The translations under genes and the position numbers were made by a program. The notes beneath the pieces were generated by a model that saw nothing but the letters and a program-made list of their open reading frames with translations, had not been told where the DNA came from and ran no database searches. Of a stretch of DNA of 64,000 nt, positions 18,001 to 28,024 are shown one piece after another (within the stretch, counting starts at the first letter, position 1; the number at the start of each line of letters is the position of its first letter). The stretch is from assembly GCF_902499135.1 (NCBI RefSeq), contig NZ_CABVPR010000028.1:16048-80047 (forward strand). The letters run 5' to 3'. Source of the DNA: Burkholderia dolosa. GTDB lineage: Bacteria; Pseudomonadota; Gammaproteobacteria; Burkholderiales; Burkholderiaceae.

Positions 18001-20321
18001 TCGACTCGACGGTATCGGGCGGCGGAATCGCGGCCGGCGCGACGTCGATCGCGGTCGGCGGATCGGGCAGCGGGATCCGCAACCTCGGGACCAACGCGAC
18101 GATCGCGTTGTCTGGCACGCAGATCGGCACGACCGGCGCCGGCGCCGACGGCGTGCAGTCGACCGGCGCGGGCGCGCGCATCTCGACCGATGCAGCGAGC
18201 GCCGTGCGCACCGCCGGCGACCGCGCGCGCGGCCTGTTCGTGTCCGGCGCGGATTCGACGTTGACGGTCGATCGCACGACCGTCGCGACGACCGGCGCCG
18301 GCGCGCATGCGCTCGTGATGGACGGCGGCGCGACCGCGCTGCTGGCGGGCGCAACGCTCACCGCGAGCGGCGCCGCGGCCGACGGCATCGTCGCGCAGCA
18401 TGGCGCGCGCGTCGCCGATACGGGCTCGTCGATCGCGAGCGCGGCCGGCAACGGCGCGACCGCGGACGGCGGCGGCGTGCTCGCGCTGACCGGCACGACG
18501 CTGAAAGGGGCAACGGCCGGCGTGCTGACGTCGGACACGCTCGCGACCGGCGCCACCAACTCGGTGCGGATCGACGGCGGCAGCGTGACCGCAAGCGCCG
18601 GACCGGCGTTCGCGGCACGCAGCGGCACGGCCGACATCGCGGTGCGCAACGGCACGCTCGTGACGGCCGGCAACGGCGTGCTGCTGGACCTCGCGAACGG
18701 CAGCAGCGTGACGTTCGACGCATCGGCCGTGAAGCTCGCCGGCGACATCGTCTCGGACGCGTCGAGCACCGGCAACGTGTTCCTGACGAACGGCACGACG
18801 CTGACCGGCAAGATCGACCCGGTCGCGCTGACGGTCGACGGCACGAGCGCATGGCACATGACGGCCAGCTCGGTGTTGAGCAGCCTGAACAACGCCGGCC
18901 TCGTCGCGTTCGCGGCGCCGGCCGGCCCGGCGACCGCCGCAGGCAGCTACAAGACGCTGACCACCGGCAGCTACGTCGGCAACGGCGGCACGATCGCGCT
19001 GAACACGTATCTCGGCGCAGACGCGTCGCCGACCGACCGGCTGATCGTCGACGGCGGCGCGGCGAGCGGCACGACCGGCCTGAAGATCGCGAACACGGCC
19101 GGCAGCGGCGCGCAGACGAAGGGCGACGGGATTCCGGTCGTCGTCACGGCGAACGGCGGCACGACGACCGCGTCCGCATTCCATCTCGCGGGGCCCGTGC
19201 AGGCCGGCGCATACGAATACCGGCTCTATCGCGGCGGCCAAAGCGACGCGAACGGCTGGTACCTGCGCTCGCAACTCGACCCGACGGCGCCCGGCGACCC
19301 GGTCGATCCATCGACGACGAACGGCGGCACCGGCAACGGCGGCGGCGCACTCGCGTACCGTCCGGGCGTCGCCGGCTATGCGATGACGCCGCTGCTGAAC
19401 GTCGACTACGGCTTCTCGACGCTCGGCAAGCTGCACGAGCGCGTCGGCGACGTGTACACCCTCGGCAAGCAGCAGCCCGGCAATCGCGACGGCGTGTGGG
19501 CGCGCATCGGCGGCCAGAGCCTCGATGCGGACGCGGGCCGCTTCGCGGCCGACGAGCGCACGTTCTTCGCGCAGTTCGGCAAGGACTGGACGCTGGCCGA
19601 CGCGCCCGACGGCAGCCGCACGCATGCGGGCGTGACCGCGACGATCGGCGTGTCGAATGCGAGCTTCAGCGACATGGCGCGCGCCGGCTCGCCGGATCTG
19701 TCGACGTCGACCGGCTCGGTCGAGATGCACGCGCAGAGCGTCGGCGGCTACTGGACGCGCTATCTGTCCGACGGCACGTACTTCGACAGCGTCGCGCAGG
19801 TCACGCACTACGGCAACCGCTACCGCGACAGCTACGGCAACGAAGCGTCGCAGAACGGTTTCGGCGTCGCGCTGTCGCAGGAGGTCGGCAAGCCGTTCGG
19901 CATCGCGGGCACGCCGATCGCGGTCGAGCCGCAGGCGCAGCTGATGTACCAGTACCTGAAGCTGAACGGGTTCAACGACAACGTGTCGCCGGTGTCGGGC
20001 ACGACGAGCAACGCGCTGCGCGGCCGCGTCGGCGTGCGCATCTTCCGGCCGAACCTCGAAGCAGGCGCCCGCGGCAGCGCCGCGACGCCGTACTTCACGG
20101 CGGACGTGCTGCACGACTTCCTGTCGCCGGGGCAGACCGTGGTCGGCGGCACGCCGTTCGCGACGCACCTGAGCCGCACGTGGTACGAGCTGGGCGTCGG
20201 CGTGACCGCGGGCTTCGGCAAGTCGGGCGAGCTGTACGCGAATGCGAAGTACGCGCGCAGCATCGGCGGCGCGTACCGGCGCGGGATCGTCGGGCAGGTC
20301 GGGTATCGGTACAGCTGGTAG
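15066..20321 (+). CDS. Large autotransporter (type Va secretion) with ESPR leader
   Basis: This 1,751-residue protein has an extended signal peptide region (MNHSFRSIWSEAAGCWIAVAE, then a basic stretch and a hydrophobic core) with likely cleavage after AYA at residue 70. Residues ~70-370 form a non-repetitive head. Residues ~370-1400 form a Gly/Ala/Thr/Asn-rich passenger with many NNG, NAGTI and TGAGA turns, typical of a beta-helix. After a Gly-rich linker, a beta-barrel begins near 1476 (VWARIGG) and ends in the outer-membrane signature GYRYSW. The barrel inserts in the outer membrane and exports the passenger; adhesion is likely but unproven. Start is a GTG with AGAGGGG upstream. No catalytic protease motif was seen. 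Confidence 0.92.
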   Translation: MNHSFRSIWSEAAGCWIAVAETARSRGKRSGIRSGATCSAGRTAGRRMPLRAAAIGAAALAALSAGTAYASTCGDGGAVASGGSCALGSFSPTVNDNLVGATTVSGGDTVGVTGAWTGVGGDPGYTLSPIGSTTVVSGDPNQPLVSLGGKTQSVSTPDSITGAHTTVATYDSSAFAASTAGSTNVPVYHDVNGNQYVNTRIGTVDSTGGTLNVSIGNPASAPDAAGNAISIAPKQTDLTFADGTGAAKSVVNWNSRNQIWLGTGDYLASGGPVGSIQLDVPSYAGTFTAFDGSTWTVTDAASLAAYNDFLVRSVKSGALGSQAAYDTAFGQAVTFSQQTFQYANNVSAGDENTLPIDHLSVMHGTGANATLHIGKDGQIDFRGTNTVESSSAVLAENGAHFVNDGRLSGDFTLVRLLSGASGVNNGAISSGYAAGDNFDTSGSAQPDNFGFHAYTEGNGVYANGAGTTFVNNGVMNVGAWNLTGNAPGLQNYAVATKDGATASNAGTINVGVNATTLDSQVIGGFAAGGSFTNEAGGTIYLGRAAQYDTASAATNDVALSAHAYGILLGASGTATNLGTIVIGSQTQNGAAMASIGSSSGTLSNAGTIVVNGAASGTPLANVGMLAADTAASVTNTGTITLNGVNGIGIMVIGTGANATTATSTGTINVAGGLDPASDTRNYGVWAEGPNARAELDGALNLTGTGAIGVHARSGATIDVGANAVPAFVSGTNQIGFYAYGAGSQINVAAQQLSVDTDGSTLFRVAGGAAYTGASQAGALTTDVNGDHARGVVATDAGTTLATGAAVYDVNGANGVAITVEGGATGTIDAAATINLNAGGAIAGIVDGQAHDLAGAAAGAPVATTLTNRAAVTSSTAGVTGFVAQNLGTLENHGTVLLTGAGSTGVVVGALGTVNNASTIRVSDGTGALVQGASATLTNAGSIEADDGVAGVRLTGAGASVALSGAGTVVANGSADGVLIDSTVSGGGIAAGATSIAVGGSGSGIRNLGTNATIALSGTQIGTTGAGADGVQSTGAGARISTDAASAVRTAGDRARGLFVSGADSTLTVDRTTVATTGAGAHALVMDGGATALLAGATLTASGAAADGIVAQHGARVADTGSSIASAAGNGATADGGGVLALTGTTLKGATAGVLTSDTLATGATNSVRIDGGSVTASAGPAFAARSGTADIAVRNGTLVTAGNGVLLDLANGSSVTFDASAVKLAGDIVSDASSTGNVFLTNGTTLTGKIDPVALTVDGTSAWHMTASSVLSSLNNAGLVAFAAPAGPATAAGSYKTLTTGSYVGNGGTIALNTYLGADASPTDRLIVDGGAASGTTGLKIANTAGSGAQTKGDGIPVVVTANGGTTTASAFHLAGPVQAGAYEYRLYRGGQSDANGWYLRSQLDPTAPGDPVDPSTTNGGTGNGGGALAYRPGVAGYAMTPLLNVDYGFSTLGKLHERVGDVYTLGKQQPGNRDGVWARIGGQSLDADAGRFAADERTFFAQFGKDWTLADAPDGSRTHAGVTATIGVSNASFSDMARAGSPDLSTSTGSVEMHAQSVGGYWTRYLSDGTYFDSVAQVTHYGNRYRDSYGNEASQNGFGVALSQEVGKPFGIAGTPIAVEPQAQLMYQYLKLNGFNDNVSPVSGTTSNALRGRVGVRIFRPNLEAGARGSAATPYFTADVLHDFLSPGQTVVGGTPFATHLSRTWYELGVGVTAGFGKSGELYANAKYARSIGGAYRRGIVGQVGYRYSW

Positions 20322-20428
20322 TACGCGCGCGGTATGCACGAAGCTGCGGCGCGGACGCGGGCCGATGCCGCGCCCGCGCCGGAGCCCGCCGAAGCCGGCC
20401 CACGACCCGCGAACGACGAACGGCCGAC

Positions 20429-20459
20429 AAAAAAACGCCCGGCGCTCGGCCGGGCGTTT
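20429..20459. terminator. Bidirectional terminator between the autotransporter and gltL
   Basis: Stem AAACGCCCGGC/GCCGGGCGTTT (20433-20443 with 20449-20459) has a GCTCG loop and seven A residues at its left side, which give a U-run for the minus-strand glt operon. Confidence 0.85.
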
Positions 20460-20480
20460 CGTGCATCTGCGCGCGTGCGC

Positions 20481-21206
20481 TCAGTGCAGGATCTTCGCGA
20501 GGAAGTCCTTCGCGCGATCGGACTTCGGGTTCGCGAAGAACTCGTCCTTGCGGTCGTCTTCGACGATCGCACCCTTGTCCATGAAGATCACGCGATGGGC
20601 GACCTTCTTCGCGAAGCCCATCTCGTGCGTGACGACCATCATCGTCATCCCTTCCTGCGCGAGCTCGACCATCACGTCGAGCACTTCGTTGATCATCTCG
20701 GGATCGAGCGCGGACGTCGGTTCGTCGAACAGCATCGCGATCGGATCCATCGACAGCGCGCGCGCGATCGCGACACGCTGCTGCTGACCGCCCGACAGCT
20801 GGCCCGGGAACTTGTGCGCATGCGCCTTCAGGCCGACGCGATCGAGCAGCTTCAGGCCCTTCTCGGTCGCTTCGTCCTTGCCGCGGCCGAGCACCGTGAT
20901 CTGCGCGAGCGTCAGGTTCTCGGTGATCGACAGGTGCGGGAACAGCTCGAAGTGCTGGAACACCATCCCGACCTTCGCGCGCAGCTTCGACAGGTTCGTC
21001 TTCTTGTCGCCGACCGACTGGCCGTTCACGAGGATCTCGCCCTGCTGGAACGGCTCGAGACCGTTCACGGTCTTGATCAGCGTCGACTTGCCGGAGCCCG
21101 ACGGACCGCACACGACGACCACTTCGCCCTTCTTCACCTCGGTCGTGCAGTCGGTGAGGACCTGAAACTGGCCGTACCACTTCGAAACGTTCTTGATGGA
21201 AATCAT
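20481..21206 (-). CDS. gltL: Glutamate/aspartate ABC transporter ATPase
   Basis: This 241-residue protein is the nucleotide-binding subunit of the polar amino-acid uptake family. Walker A is GPSGSGKST (34-42), the ABC signature LSGGQQQR begins at 137, and Walker B is [12 protein letters not shown]. It powers import of glutamate and aspartate through GltJK. Its ATG overlaps the gltK stop (ATGA). It is the last gene of gltI-J-K-L and ends at a terminator. Confidence 0.95.
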   Translation of the reverse strand: MISIKNVSKWYGQFQVLTDCTTEVKKGEVVVVCGPSGSGKSTLIKTVNGLEPFQQGEILVNGQSVGDKKTNLSKLRAKVGMVFQHFELFPHLSITENLTLAQITVLGRGKDEATEKGLKLLDRVGLKAHAHKFPGQLSGGQQQRVAIARALSMDPIAMLFDEPTSALDPEMINEVLDVMVELAQEGMTMMVVTHEMGFAKKVAHRVIFMDKGAIVEDDRKDEFFANPKSDRAKDFLAKILH

Positions 21207-21880
21207 CTTGTGACCTTTTTCTGGAGACCTTTGACGACGGCAGACGCCACCGAGCAAATCACGAAATAGCATGCGCCCGCGAACAGCACCATCTCGACGG
21301 TCGTGCCGTCGCGATCGCCGATGTTGGCCGCCGTGCGGAAGAAGTCGGCGAGACTGATCACGTACACGAGCGACGTGTCCTGGAACAGGACGATCGCCTG
21401 CGTGAGCAGCAGCGGGACCATCGCACGAAACGCCTGCGGCAGGATCACGAGGCGCATCGCCTGCGCGTAGTTCATCCCGAGCGCGAACGCGGCGTTCACC
21501 TGCCCGCGCGGCACCGACTGAATGCCGGCGCGGATGATCTCGGAATAATACGCGGCTTCGAACAGCGAGAACGCGACCATTGCCGACGCGAGACGGATGT
21601 CGATCGTCGGCGACAGCCCGAGCACGCCCTGCAGCACCTGCGGCACGATCAGGAAGAACCACAGCAGCACCATCACGAGCGGGATCGAGCGGAACACCGT
21701 CACGTAGCCCTTCGCGAACCATGCGAGCGGCTTCACGCCGGACAGACGCATCAGTGCCAGCAGCGTGCCCCAGACGATCCCGACGACGATCGCGATCAGC
21801 GTGATCTTGAACGTGACGATCGCGCCGGTCCACAGCGTCGGCAGCGCGCCGGGAATACTACTCCAGTCGAACTGATGCAT
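21203..21880 (-). CDS. gltK: Glutamate/aspartate ABC transporter permease GltK
   Basis: This 225-residue inner-membrane permease has the HisM/GltK-type topology. Several hydrophobic segments (about residues 18-40, 55-80, 85-105, 190-212) surround the EAA-loop region [21 protein letters not shown]. It pairs with GltJ to form the channel. Start ATG at 21880 overlaps the gltJ stop by one base and its own stop overlaps gltL by four, so the three are tightly coupled. Confidence 0.94.
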   Translation of the reverse strand: MHQFDWSSIPGALPTLWTGAIVTFKITLIAIVVGIVWGTLLALMRLSGVKPLAWFAKGYVTVFRSIPLVMVLLWFFLIVPQVLQGVLGLSPTIDIRLASAMVAFSLFEAAYYSEIIRAGIQSVPRGQVNAAFALGMNYAQAMRLVILPQAFRAMVPLLLTQAIVLFQDTSLVYVISLADFFRTAANIGDRDGTTVEMVLFAGACYFVICSVASAVVKGLQKKVTR

Positions 21881-22620
21881 CACTTGCCTCCGATGTAGCC
21901 GGGCAGCCGCGTGCGGGCCTCGATCCAGCGCATGAACGCCATCACGACGAGGTTGATCAGCACGTACGCGAGCGTGACCGCGATGAACGACTCGTACGTC
22001 TGCGCGGTGTAGTCGACGAGCTGGCGCGCCTGCGCGGACAGGTCGAGCAGGCCGATCGTCGACGCGACGGCCGAGTTCTTGAAGATGTTCAGGAACTCCG
22101 ACGTGAGCGGCGGCACGATGATCCGGTATGCGACCGGCAGCAGCACGTAGCGATACGTCTGCCATTGCGTGAAGCCCATCGCGAGGCCGGCCGCGCGCTG
22201 GCCCTTCGGCAGCGCGTTGATCCCGGAGCGCACCTGCTCGCACACGCGCGCGCCGGTGAACAGGCCGAGACACACGATCGACGCGGTAAAGAACTGCGTG
22301 CCGGGCGGCAGCTGCTTGATCCAGGTGCCGACCGACGCCGGCAGCAGCTCGGGCACGACGAGGTACCAGATGAAGAACTGCACGATCAGCGGAACGTTCC
22401 GGAAGATCGACACGTACACGGTGCCGATCGCCGCGAGCCATTTGTTCGGCACGGTGCGCAGCACGCCGAACAGCGAACCGACGATCAGCGCGATGACCCA
22501 GGCGACGAGCGACACTTCGATCGTCACCCAGAAGCCGGACATCAGCCAGCCGAAATACGTGGTCGGCTCGCCGGTCGACACGGGGCTCAGGAAGATGCCC
22601 CAGTTCCAGTGGTAAGACAT
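21880..22620 (-). CDS. gltJ: Glutamate/aspartate ABC transporter permease GltJ
   Basis: This 246-residue permease begins [10 protein letters not shown], with an EAA loop [22 protein letters not shown] and about five membrane segments. It is the partner of GltK. I prefer the ATG at 22620; a TTG two codons earlier is in frame. Between gltI and this gene sits a hairpin with a U-run that may lower its expression relative to the binding protein. Confidence 0.94.
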   Translation of the reverse strand: MSYHWNWGIFLSPVSTGEPTTYFGWLMSGFWVTIEVSLVAWVIALIVGSLFGVLRTVPNKWLAAIGTVYVSIFRNVPLIVQFFIWYLVVPELLPASVGTWIKQLPPGTQFFTASIVCLGLFTGARVCEQVRSGINALPKGQRAAGLAMGFTQWQTYRYVLLPVAYRIIVPPLTSEFLNIFKNSAVASTIGLLDLSAQARQLVDYTAQTYESFIAVTLAYVLINLVVMAFMRWIEARTRLPGYIGGK

Positions 22621-22634
22621 GGGCAAGACTCCAG

Positions 22635-22671
22635 CAAAAAGAAACGGAAGAAGCGTGGCCTCTTCCGTTTC
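22635..22671 (-). terminator. Intra-operon attenuator between gltI and gltJ
   Basis: A perfect 11-bp stem GAAACGGAAGA/TCTTCCGTTTC (22661-22671 with 22641-22651) is followed on the minus strand by five U residues. Being inside the operon, it probably lets only part of the transcripts read through to the permease genes. Confidence 0.7.
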
Positions 22672-22705
22672 GTCAGCGTCAACTCTGCATCAACGGATGC
22701 ACGGG

Positions 22706-23599
22706 TCAGTCGAGCGCCTTGTCGTTCGGGTTCGCGTACAGCTTCTTCATCGAATCGGACAGCGGGAAGTTCAGGTTCAGCCCCTTCGGCGGAATCGGAT
22801 TCTCGAACCACTTCGCGTAGATCTTCGCGGCTTCGCCGGACTTCTCGACCTGCGCGATCGCGTCGTCGACGACCTTCTTGAACTCCGTATCGCCCTTGCG
22901 CATCATGCAGCCGTACGCCTCTTCCGACTGCGGCGTGCCGACGATCACCCACTCGCCCGGCTGCTTCGCCTTCGCGCGCTCGCCCGCGAGCAGCGCGTCG
23001 TCCATCATGAACGCGACCGCGCGGCCCGACTCCAGCGTATTGAACGAATCGCCGTGATCCTTCGCGCTGATGATGTTCATGCCCATCTGCTTGTCGTTGT
23101 TCATCTTGCGCAGCAGACGCTCCGACGTCGTGCCGGCGGTGGTCACGACCGTCTTGCCCTTCAGATCGGCGAAGTCCTTGATGCCCGAATCCTTCTTCGT
23201 CATCAGGCGCGTGCCGATCACGAAGATCGTGTTCGAGAACGCGGCCTGCTGCTGACGCTCGAGGTTGTTGGTCGTCGATCCGCACTCGATGTCGACGGTG
23301 CCGTTCTGCACGAGCGGAATGCGGTTCTGCGACGTGACCGGAATGTTCTTCACCTGCAGGTTCGGCAGGTTCAGCTTCTTCTTCACCGCGTCGACGACCT
23401 TCATCTGGAAGTCGCGCGAATAGCCGACCACCTGCTGGTTCTGGTCGTAGTAGGAGAACGGGATCGACGATTCGCGGTGTCCCAGCGCGATCACGCCCGT
23501 GTCCTTGATCTTCTTCAGCGTGCCGGTCTCCTGTGCTTGCGCGCCGCTTGCGAACGCGCACAGCGCCGCGGCCATCAGGACTGCCTTGTGGTATTTCAT
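22706..23599 (-). CDS. gltI: Glutamate/aspartate periplasmic binding protein
   Basis: This 297-residue solute-binding protein (SBP family 3) has a signal peptide MKYHKAVLMAAALCAFASGAQA and a mature start QETGTLKKI. Family motifs include FSYYDQNQQVVGYS, DIECGSTTNN, GRAVAFMMDD and GTPQSEEAYGCM. It captures glutamate/aspartate for GltJKL. Two ATGs sit three codons apart. The upstream one (23608) directly abuts its GGAG, while the downstream one (23599) has a 9-base spacing, so I chose the latter. Confidence 0.92.
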   Translation of the reverse strand: MKYHKAVLMAAALCAFASGAQAQETGTLKKIKDTGVIALGHRESSIPFSYYDQNQQVVGYSRDFQMKVVDAVKKKLNLPNLQVKNIPVTSQNRIPLVQNGTVDIECGSTTNNLERQQQAAFSNTIFVIGTRLMTKKDSGIKDFADLKGKTVVTTAGTTSERLLRKMNNDKQMGMNIISAKDHGDSFNTLESGRAVAFMMDDALLAGERAKAKQPGEWVIVGTPQSEEAYGCMMRKGDTEFKKVVDDAIAQVEKSGEAAKIYAKWFENPIPPKGLNLNFPLSDSMKKLYANPNDKALD

Positions 23600-23830
23600 T
23601 TTGTTCATCTCCTTGGCTAAAACCCGCGCCAGTGTATCAAAGTAATATTTTTGAAAGTACTGGTTGTTTACCGCACTACGAATCGCCCTGTGCGAAGCCG
23701 TCCTCCCGGCTTCGGGCGTCCGAATGCGTGCGCGGGCGATGCCGGATTCGGCACCGCCCGCGAGGCTTCATTTACGCAATCGGATCGATTGCGTCACGAA
23801 TCGATCGGGTCCGCGGTCGCGGACCGCCGA

Positions 23831-25117
23831 TCACGGATACAGGCCGCGCATTTCGCGCGCCATCAGGATGCGCTTGCACGCGACGATGAACGCCGCCGTG
23901 CGCACCGACACCTTGTGCTCTTCCGCGACCGCCCACACGCCGGCGAACGCTTCGCGCATCACGCGCTCGAGACGGTGGTTGATTTCGTCTTCGGTCCAGA
24001 AGAAGCTCGAGAAGTCCTGCACCCACTCGAAGTACGACACGGTCACGCCGCCCGCGTTGGCGATCACGTCCGGAATCACGAGCACGCCGTTCGCGCTCAG
24101 GATGTCGTCGGCCGCGGTCGTCGTCGGGCCGTTCGCGCCTTCGACGATGATCTTCGTGCGGATCTTCGATGCGTTCTTCTCGGTGATCTGGTTTTCGAGC
24201 GCGGCCGGGATCAGGATGTCGGTTTCGACCGTCCAGAACTCGTCGTTCACCATCGGCTCCGCGCCTTCGAAGCCGGCGACGCCGCCGGTGCGCGCGACGT
24301 GGTCGAGCAGCTTGTTCGCGTCGAGGCCGGCCGGCTGGTAGATCGTGCCCGTGTGATCCTGCACCGCGATCACCTTCGAACCCGCTTCCTGGAACAGCTT
24401 CGCGGCGATCCCGCCGACGTTGCCGAAGCCTTGCACCGCGATGCGCGCGCCTTCGATTTCGAGGCCCTTCTTCTTCGCCGCTTCGCAGCCGACGACGAAC
24501 ACGCCGCGGCCCGTCGCTTCCTTGCGGCCGAGCGAGCCGCCGAGCGAGATCGGCTTGCCGGTCACGACGCCGGTCGACGTCTGGCCCTGGTTCATCGAGA
24601 ACGTATCCATCATCCACGCCATCACCTGTTCGTTGGTGTTGACGTCCGGTGCCGGAATGTCGGTGTTCGGGCCGATGATGATGCCGATTTCGCTGGTGTA
24701 GCGACGCGTGACGCGCTCGAGCTCGCCGCGCGACAGCTTGCGCGGGTCGACGCGGATGCCGCCCTTCGCACCGCCGTACGGCACGTTCACGGCCGCGTTC
24801 TTCACCGACATCCATGCGGACAGCGCCATCACTTCCGACAGCGTCACGTCCTGGTGATAGCGCACGCCGCCCTTGCCGGGGCCGCGGGACACGTTGTGCT
24901 GCACGCGATAGCCTTCGAAGTGCGCGACGGTACCGTTGTCGAGCTCGATCGGCACATCGACGACCAGGATGCGCTTCGGACGCTTCAGCGTTTCGAGCCA
25001 GCGCGACAGCGAACCGAGGTACGGCGCGACGCGATCGACCTGCTGAAGGTAGTTGCCCCACGGGCCGAGATCGTCGGCGTGCAGGTAGGACGGGATGGAC
25101 TGCTGTTGCGAAGACAT
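23831..25117 (-). CDS. gdhA: Glutamate dehydrogenase
   Basis: This 428-residue enzyme interconverts glutamate and 2-oxoglutarate plus ammonia. The catalytic lysine loop PYGGAKGG is at 113-120, the substrate-binding [10 protein letters not shown] at 79-88, and the dinucleotide fold GFGNVGG at 230-236. The size and the KGGIR context fit the hexameric NAD-dependent class. A GGAG lies five bases before the ATG at 25117. Downstream inverted repeats (23774-23794, 23808-23825) lack a U-run, so termination there is uncertain. A LysR gene lies upstream on the same strand with a T-N11-A box between them. Confidence 0.94.
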   Translation of the reverse strand: MSSQQQSIPSYLHADDLGPWGNYLQQVDRVAPYLGSLSRWLETLKRPKRILVVDVPIELDNGTVAHFEGYRVQHNVSRGPGKGGVRYHQDVTLSEVMALSAWMSVKNAAVNVPYGGAKGGIRVDPRKLSRGELERVTRRYTSEIGIIIGPNTDIPAPDVNTNEQVMAWMMDTFSMNQGQTSTGVVTGKPISLGGSLGRKEATGRGVFVVGCEAAKKKGLEIEGARIAVQGFGNVGGIAAKLFQEAGSKVIAVQDHTGTIYQPAGLDANKLLDHVARTGGVAGFEGAEPMVNDEFWTVETDILIPAALENQITEKNASKIRTKIIVEGANGPTTTAADDILSANGVLVIPDVIANAGGVTVSYFEWVQDFSSFFWTEDEINHRLERVMREAFAGVWAVAEEHKVSVRTAAFIVACKRILMAREMRGLYP

Positions 25118-25197
25118 GGATGCTCCAACGTTCAACGGATTGCGCACATTGTCGAAAAACCCGTTTTTTTTATCCAATGCCGTTTGCTTATTCGATT

Positions 25198-25212
25198 ATG
25201 CGTTTCTTGCAT
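25198..25212. promoter_or_regulatory. LysR-type T-N11-A box upstream of gdhA
   Basis: ATGC-N7-GCAT forms an interrupted palindrome containing T-N11-A (T25199, A25211). It overlaps a CATAAT hexamer that could be the gdhA -10 on the minus strand. The upstream LysR gene is the natural candidate to bind it, which is inferred from position. Confidence 0.4.
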
Positions 25213-25378
25213 GATCGCGATTTTTCGCAAATTCGCGGTGGATTTGCGCAAGAACGCGCGATATCGCGCGTGCATCGCGGGCGCGGAGAACGCGGGGAAT
25301 CGTCGCAGCCGCTCGCCCGCGCCGGCCGCACGACGGGCTGCGCGGCACGCGTGGCAAGCGCGTCGTCAGCCGGCGCGG

Positions 25379-26332
25379 TCAGTCGGCCGTTTCGCGCAGC
25401 TCGTCGCGCACGACGTCCCACAGCGCGCGCACGAGCTTCTGCCGCGGATCGTCGCCCTGCAGCGCGAGCTTGTCGCAATACAGCCGGATCTCCATCGTCA
25501 GCGTGAACGGATGCGTGCCGCCGCGCGCGACGCGATCGAGCCGGATCAGGCGGCCGGCCGCGACCGCGTCGTCGACCGCGCTGTGCGGCAGGAACGCGAC
25601 GCCGTGCCCGGCGAGCGCCATCGCCTTCAGCCCTTCGGCCATGTCGGTTTCGTACACGCGATCGAGAAACAGCGGCGTCGGCGCGTTCGCGACGATCACC
25701 TCGGTCATCCGGCCGAGATACGCGTTCGGCGTATACGACAGGTACGGCACGCGCGCGTCCGCGGTGCCGGGCAGCGTGTAGCGCGGCCGCCCCGCGCGGC
25801 CGGGCGCCGAAAACGCGCTGATCGGCTCGCTGCCGAGCACCAGCATGTCGTAGCGGGCCGGGTCGAGCGCGACCGGATGGCTCGGGTGGTGATAGCCCAT
25901 CACGAGATCGCAGCCGCCCTCGACGAGCGACAGCACCGCATCGTGCACGTTCAGCGCGCGCAGCCGCGTGTGGATCGGCCCCATCTTCGCTTCGATCCGC
26001 TGCAGCCAACGCGGGAAATACGTGAGCGACAGCGTGTGCGGCACCGCGAACTCGATCGTCGGCACCGACGCGCCGACGTGGCCGCGCAGCAGCGTTCTCG
26101 CTTCGTGCGCCTGCGACAGCATCGTCAGCGCCTGCTCGTAGAAGATCTGGCCGGCCTGCGTGAGCCGCGTCGGATAGACCGACCGGTCGATCAGTTCGGT
26201 CGCGAGCCACGCCTCGAGCGCCTGGATGCGTCGCGAAAACGCCGGCTGCGACACGTGCCGCAGTTCGGCGGAGCGGCTAAAGCTGCGCGTTTCGGCGAGC
26301 GACACGAAGTCTTCGAGCCATTTCAGTTCCAT
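25379..26332 (-). CDS. LysR family transcriptional regulator (HypT/YjiE-like)
   Basis: This 317-residue LysR regulator has an N-terminal winged helix (MELKWLEDFVSLAETRSFSRSA, SQPAFSRRIQALE) and a substrate-binding effector domain. The segments AVPHTLSLTYFPRWL, SYTPNAYLGRM and GHGVAFLPHSAV resemble the E. coli YjiE/HypT branch. The target is unknown; gdhA lies downstream on the same strand and purB is divergent. Confidence 0.85.
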   Translation of the reverse strand: MELKWLEDFVSLAETRSFSRSAELRHVSQPAFSRRIQALEAWLATELIDRSVYPTRLTQAGQIFYEQALTMLSQAHEARTLLRGHVGASVPTIEFAVPHTLSLTYFPRWLQRIEAKMGPIHTRLRALNVHDAVLSLVEGGCDLVMGYHHPSHPVALDPARYDMLVLGSEPISAFSAPGRAGRPRYTLPGTADARVPYLSYTPNAYLGRMTEVIVANAPTPLFLDRVYETDMAEGLKAMALAGHGVAFLPHSAVDDAVAAGRLIRLDRVARGGTHPFTLTMEIRLYCDKLALQGDDPRQKLVRALWDVVRDELRETAD

Positions 26333-26484
26333 GCAGGCGGCGCGCCGGCGGCGGCGATCGGGAAGAAGCCTGCATTCTACCGGCGCGCGCGCCGGCGATC
26401 GCCGACTACGTACGCCGCGGCTGCGCTCGCGCGCACGTCCCGACGCGCGACGAGCCGGCGGCGGGCGGAGCCGTCCCGCGCCGA

Positions 26485-27933
<1,449 letters not shown>

Positions 27934-27956
27934 GCGAAGCCGCCGCGCGGAAAAGC

Positions 27957-27995
27957 AAAGCCCGATGCGACTGCGGTCGCATCGGGCTTTTTCGT
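27957..27995 (+). terminator. Rho-independent terminator after purB
   Basis: A stem of 12 or more bp (GCCCGATGCGAC and its complement) has a short TGCG loop and ends in TTTTT; A residues upstream make partial use on the other strand possible. Confidence 0.85.
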
Positions 27996-28024
27996 TTGTA
28001 CGGCACGCTGACGGGCCGAGCGCG

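Noticed and set aside
16300-19200. Repeated GC-rich units that could be taken for a CRISPR or tandem-repeat locus
   Set aside because: Units are in frame within the autotransporter passenger, diverged, and lack regular spacer-repeat spacing or cas genes.
15138-20339. Continuous open frame of about 1,730 codons opposite the autotransporter
   Set aside because: Composition is Arg/Ala/Val-heavy with no domain, no start context, and it mirrors the repetitive GC-rich codons of the real gene; a shadow of codon bias.
23774-23825. Inverted repeats after gdhA as a rho-independent terminator
   Set aside because: Stems ACGCAATCG/CGATTGCGT and GGTCCGCG/CGCGGACC are good but neither is followed by a U-run on the minus strand, so I did not call a terminator.
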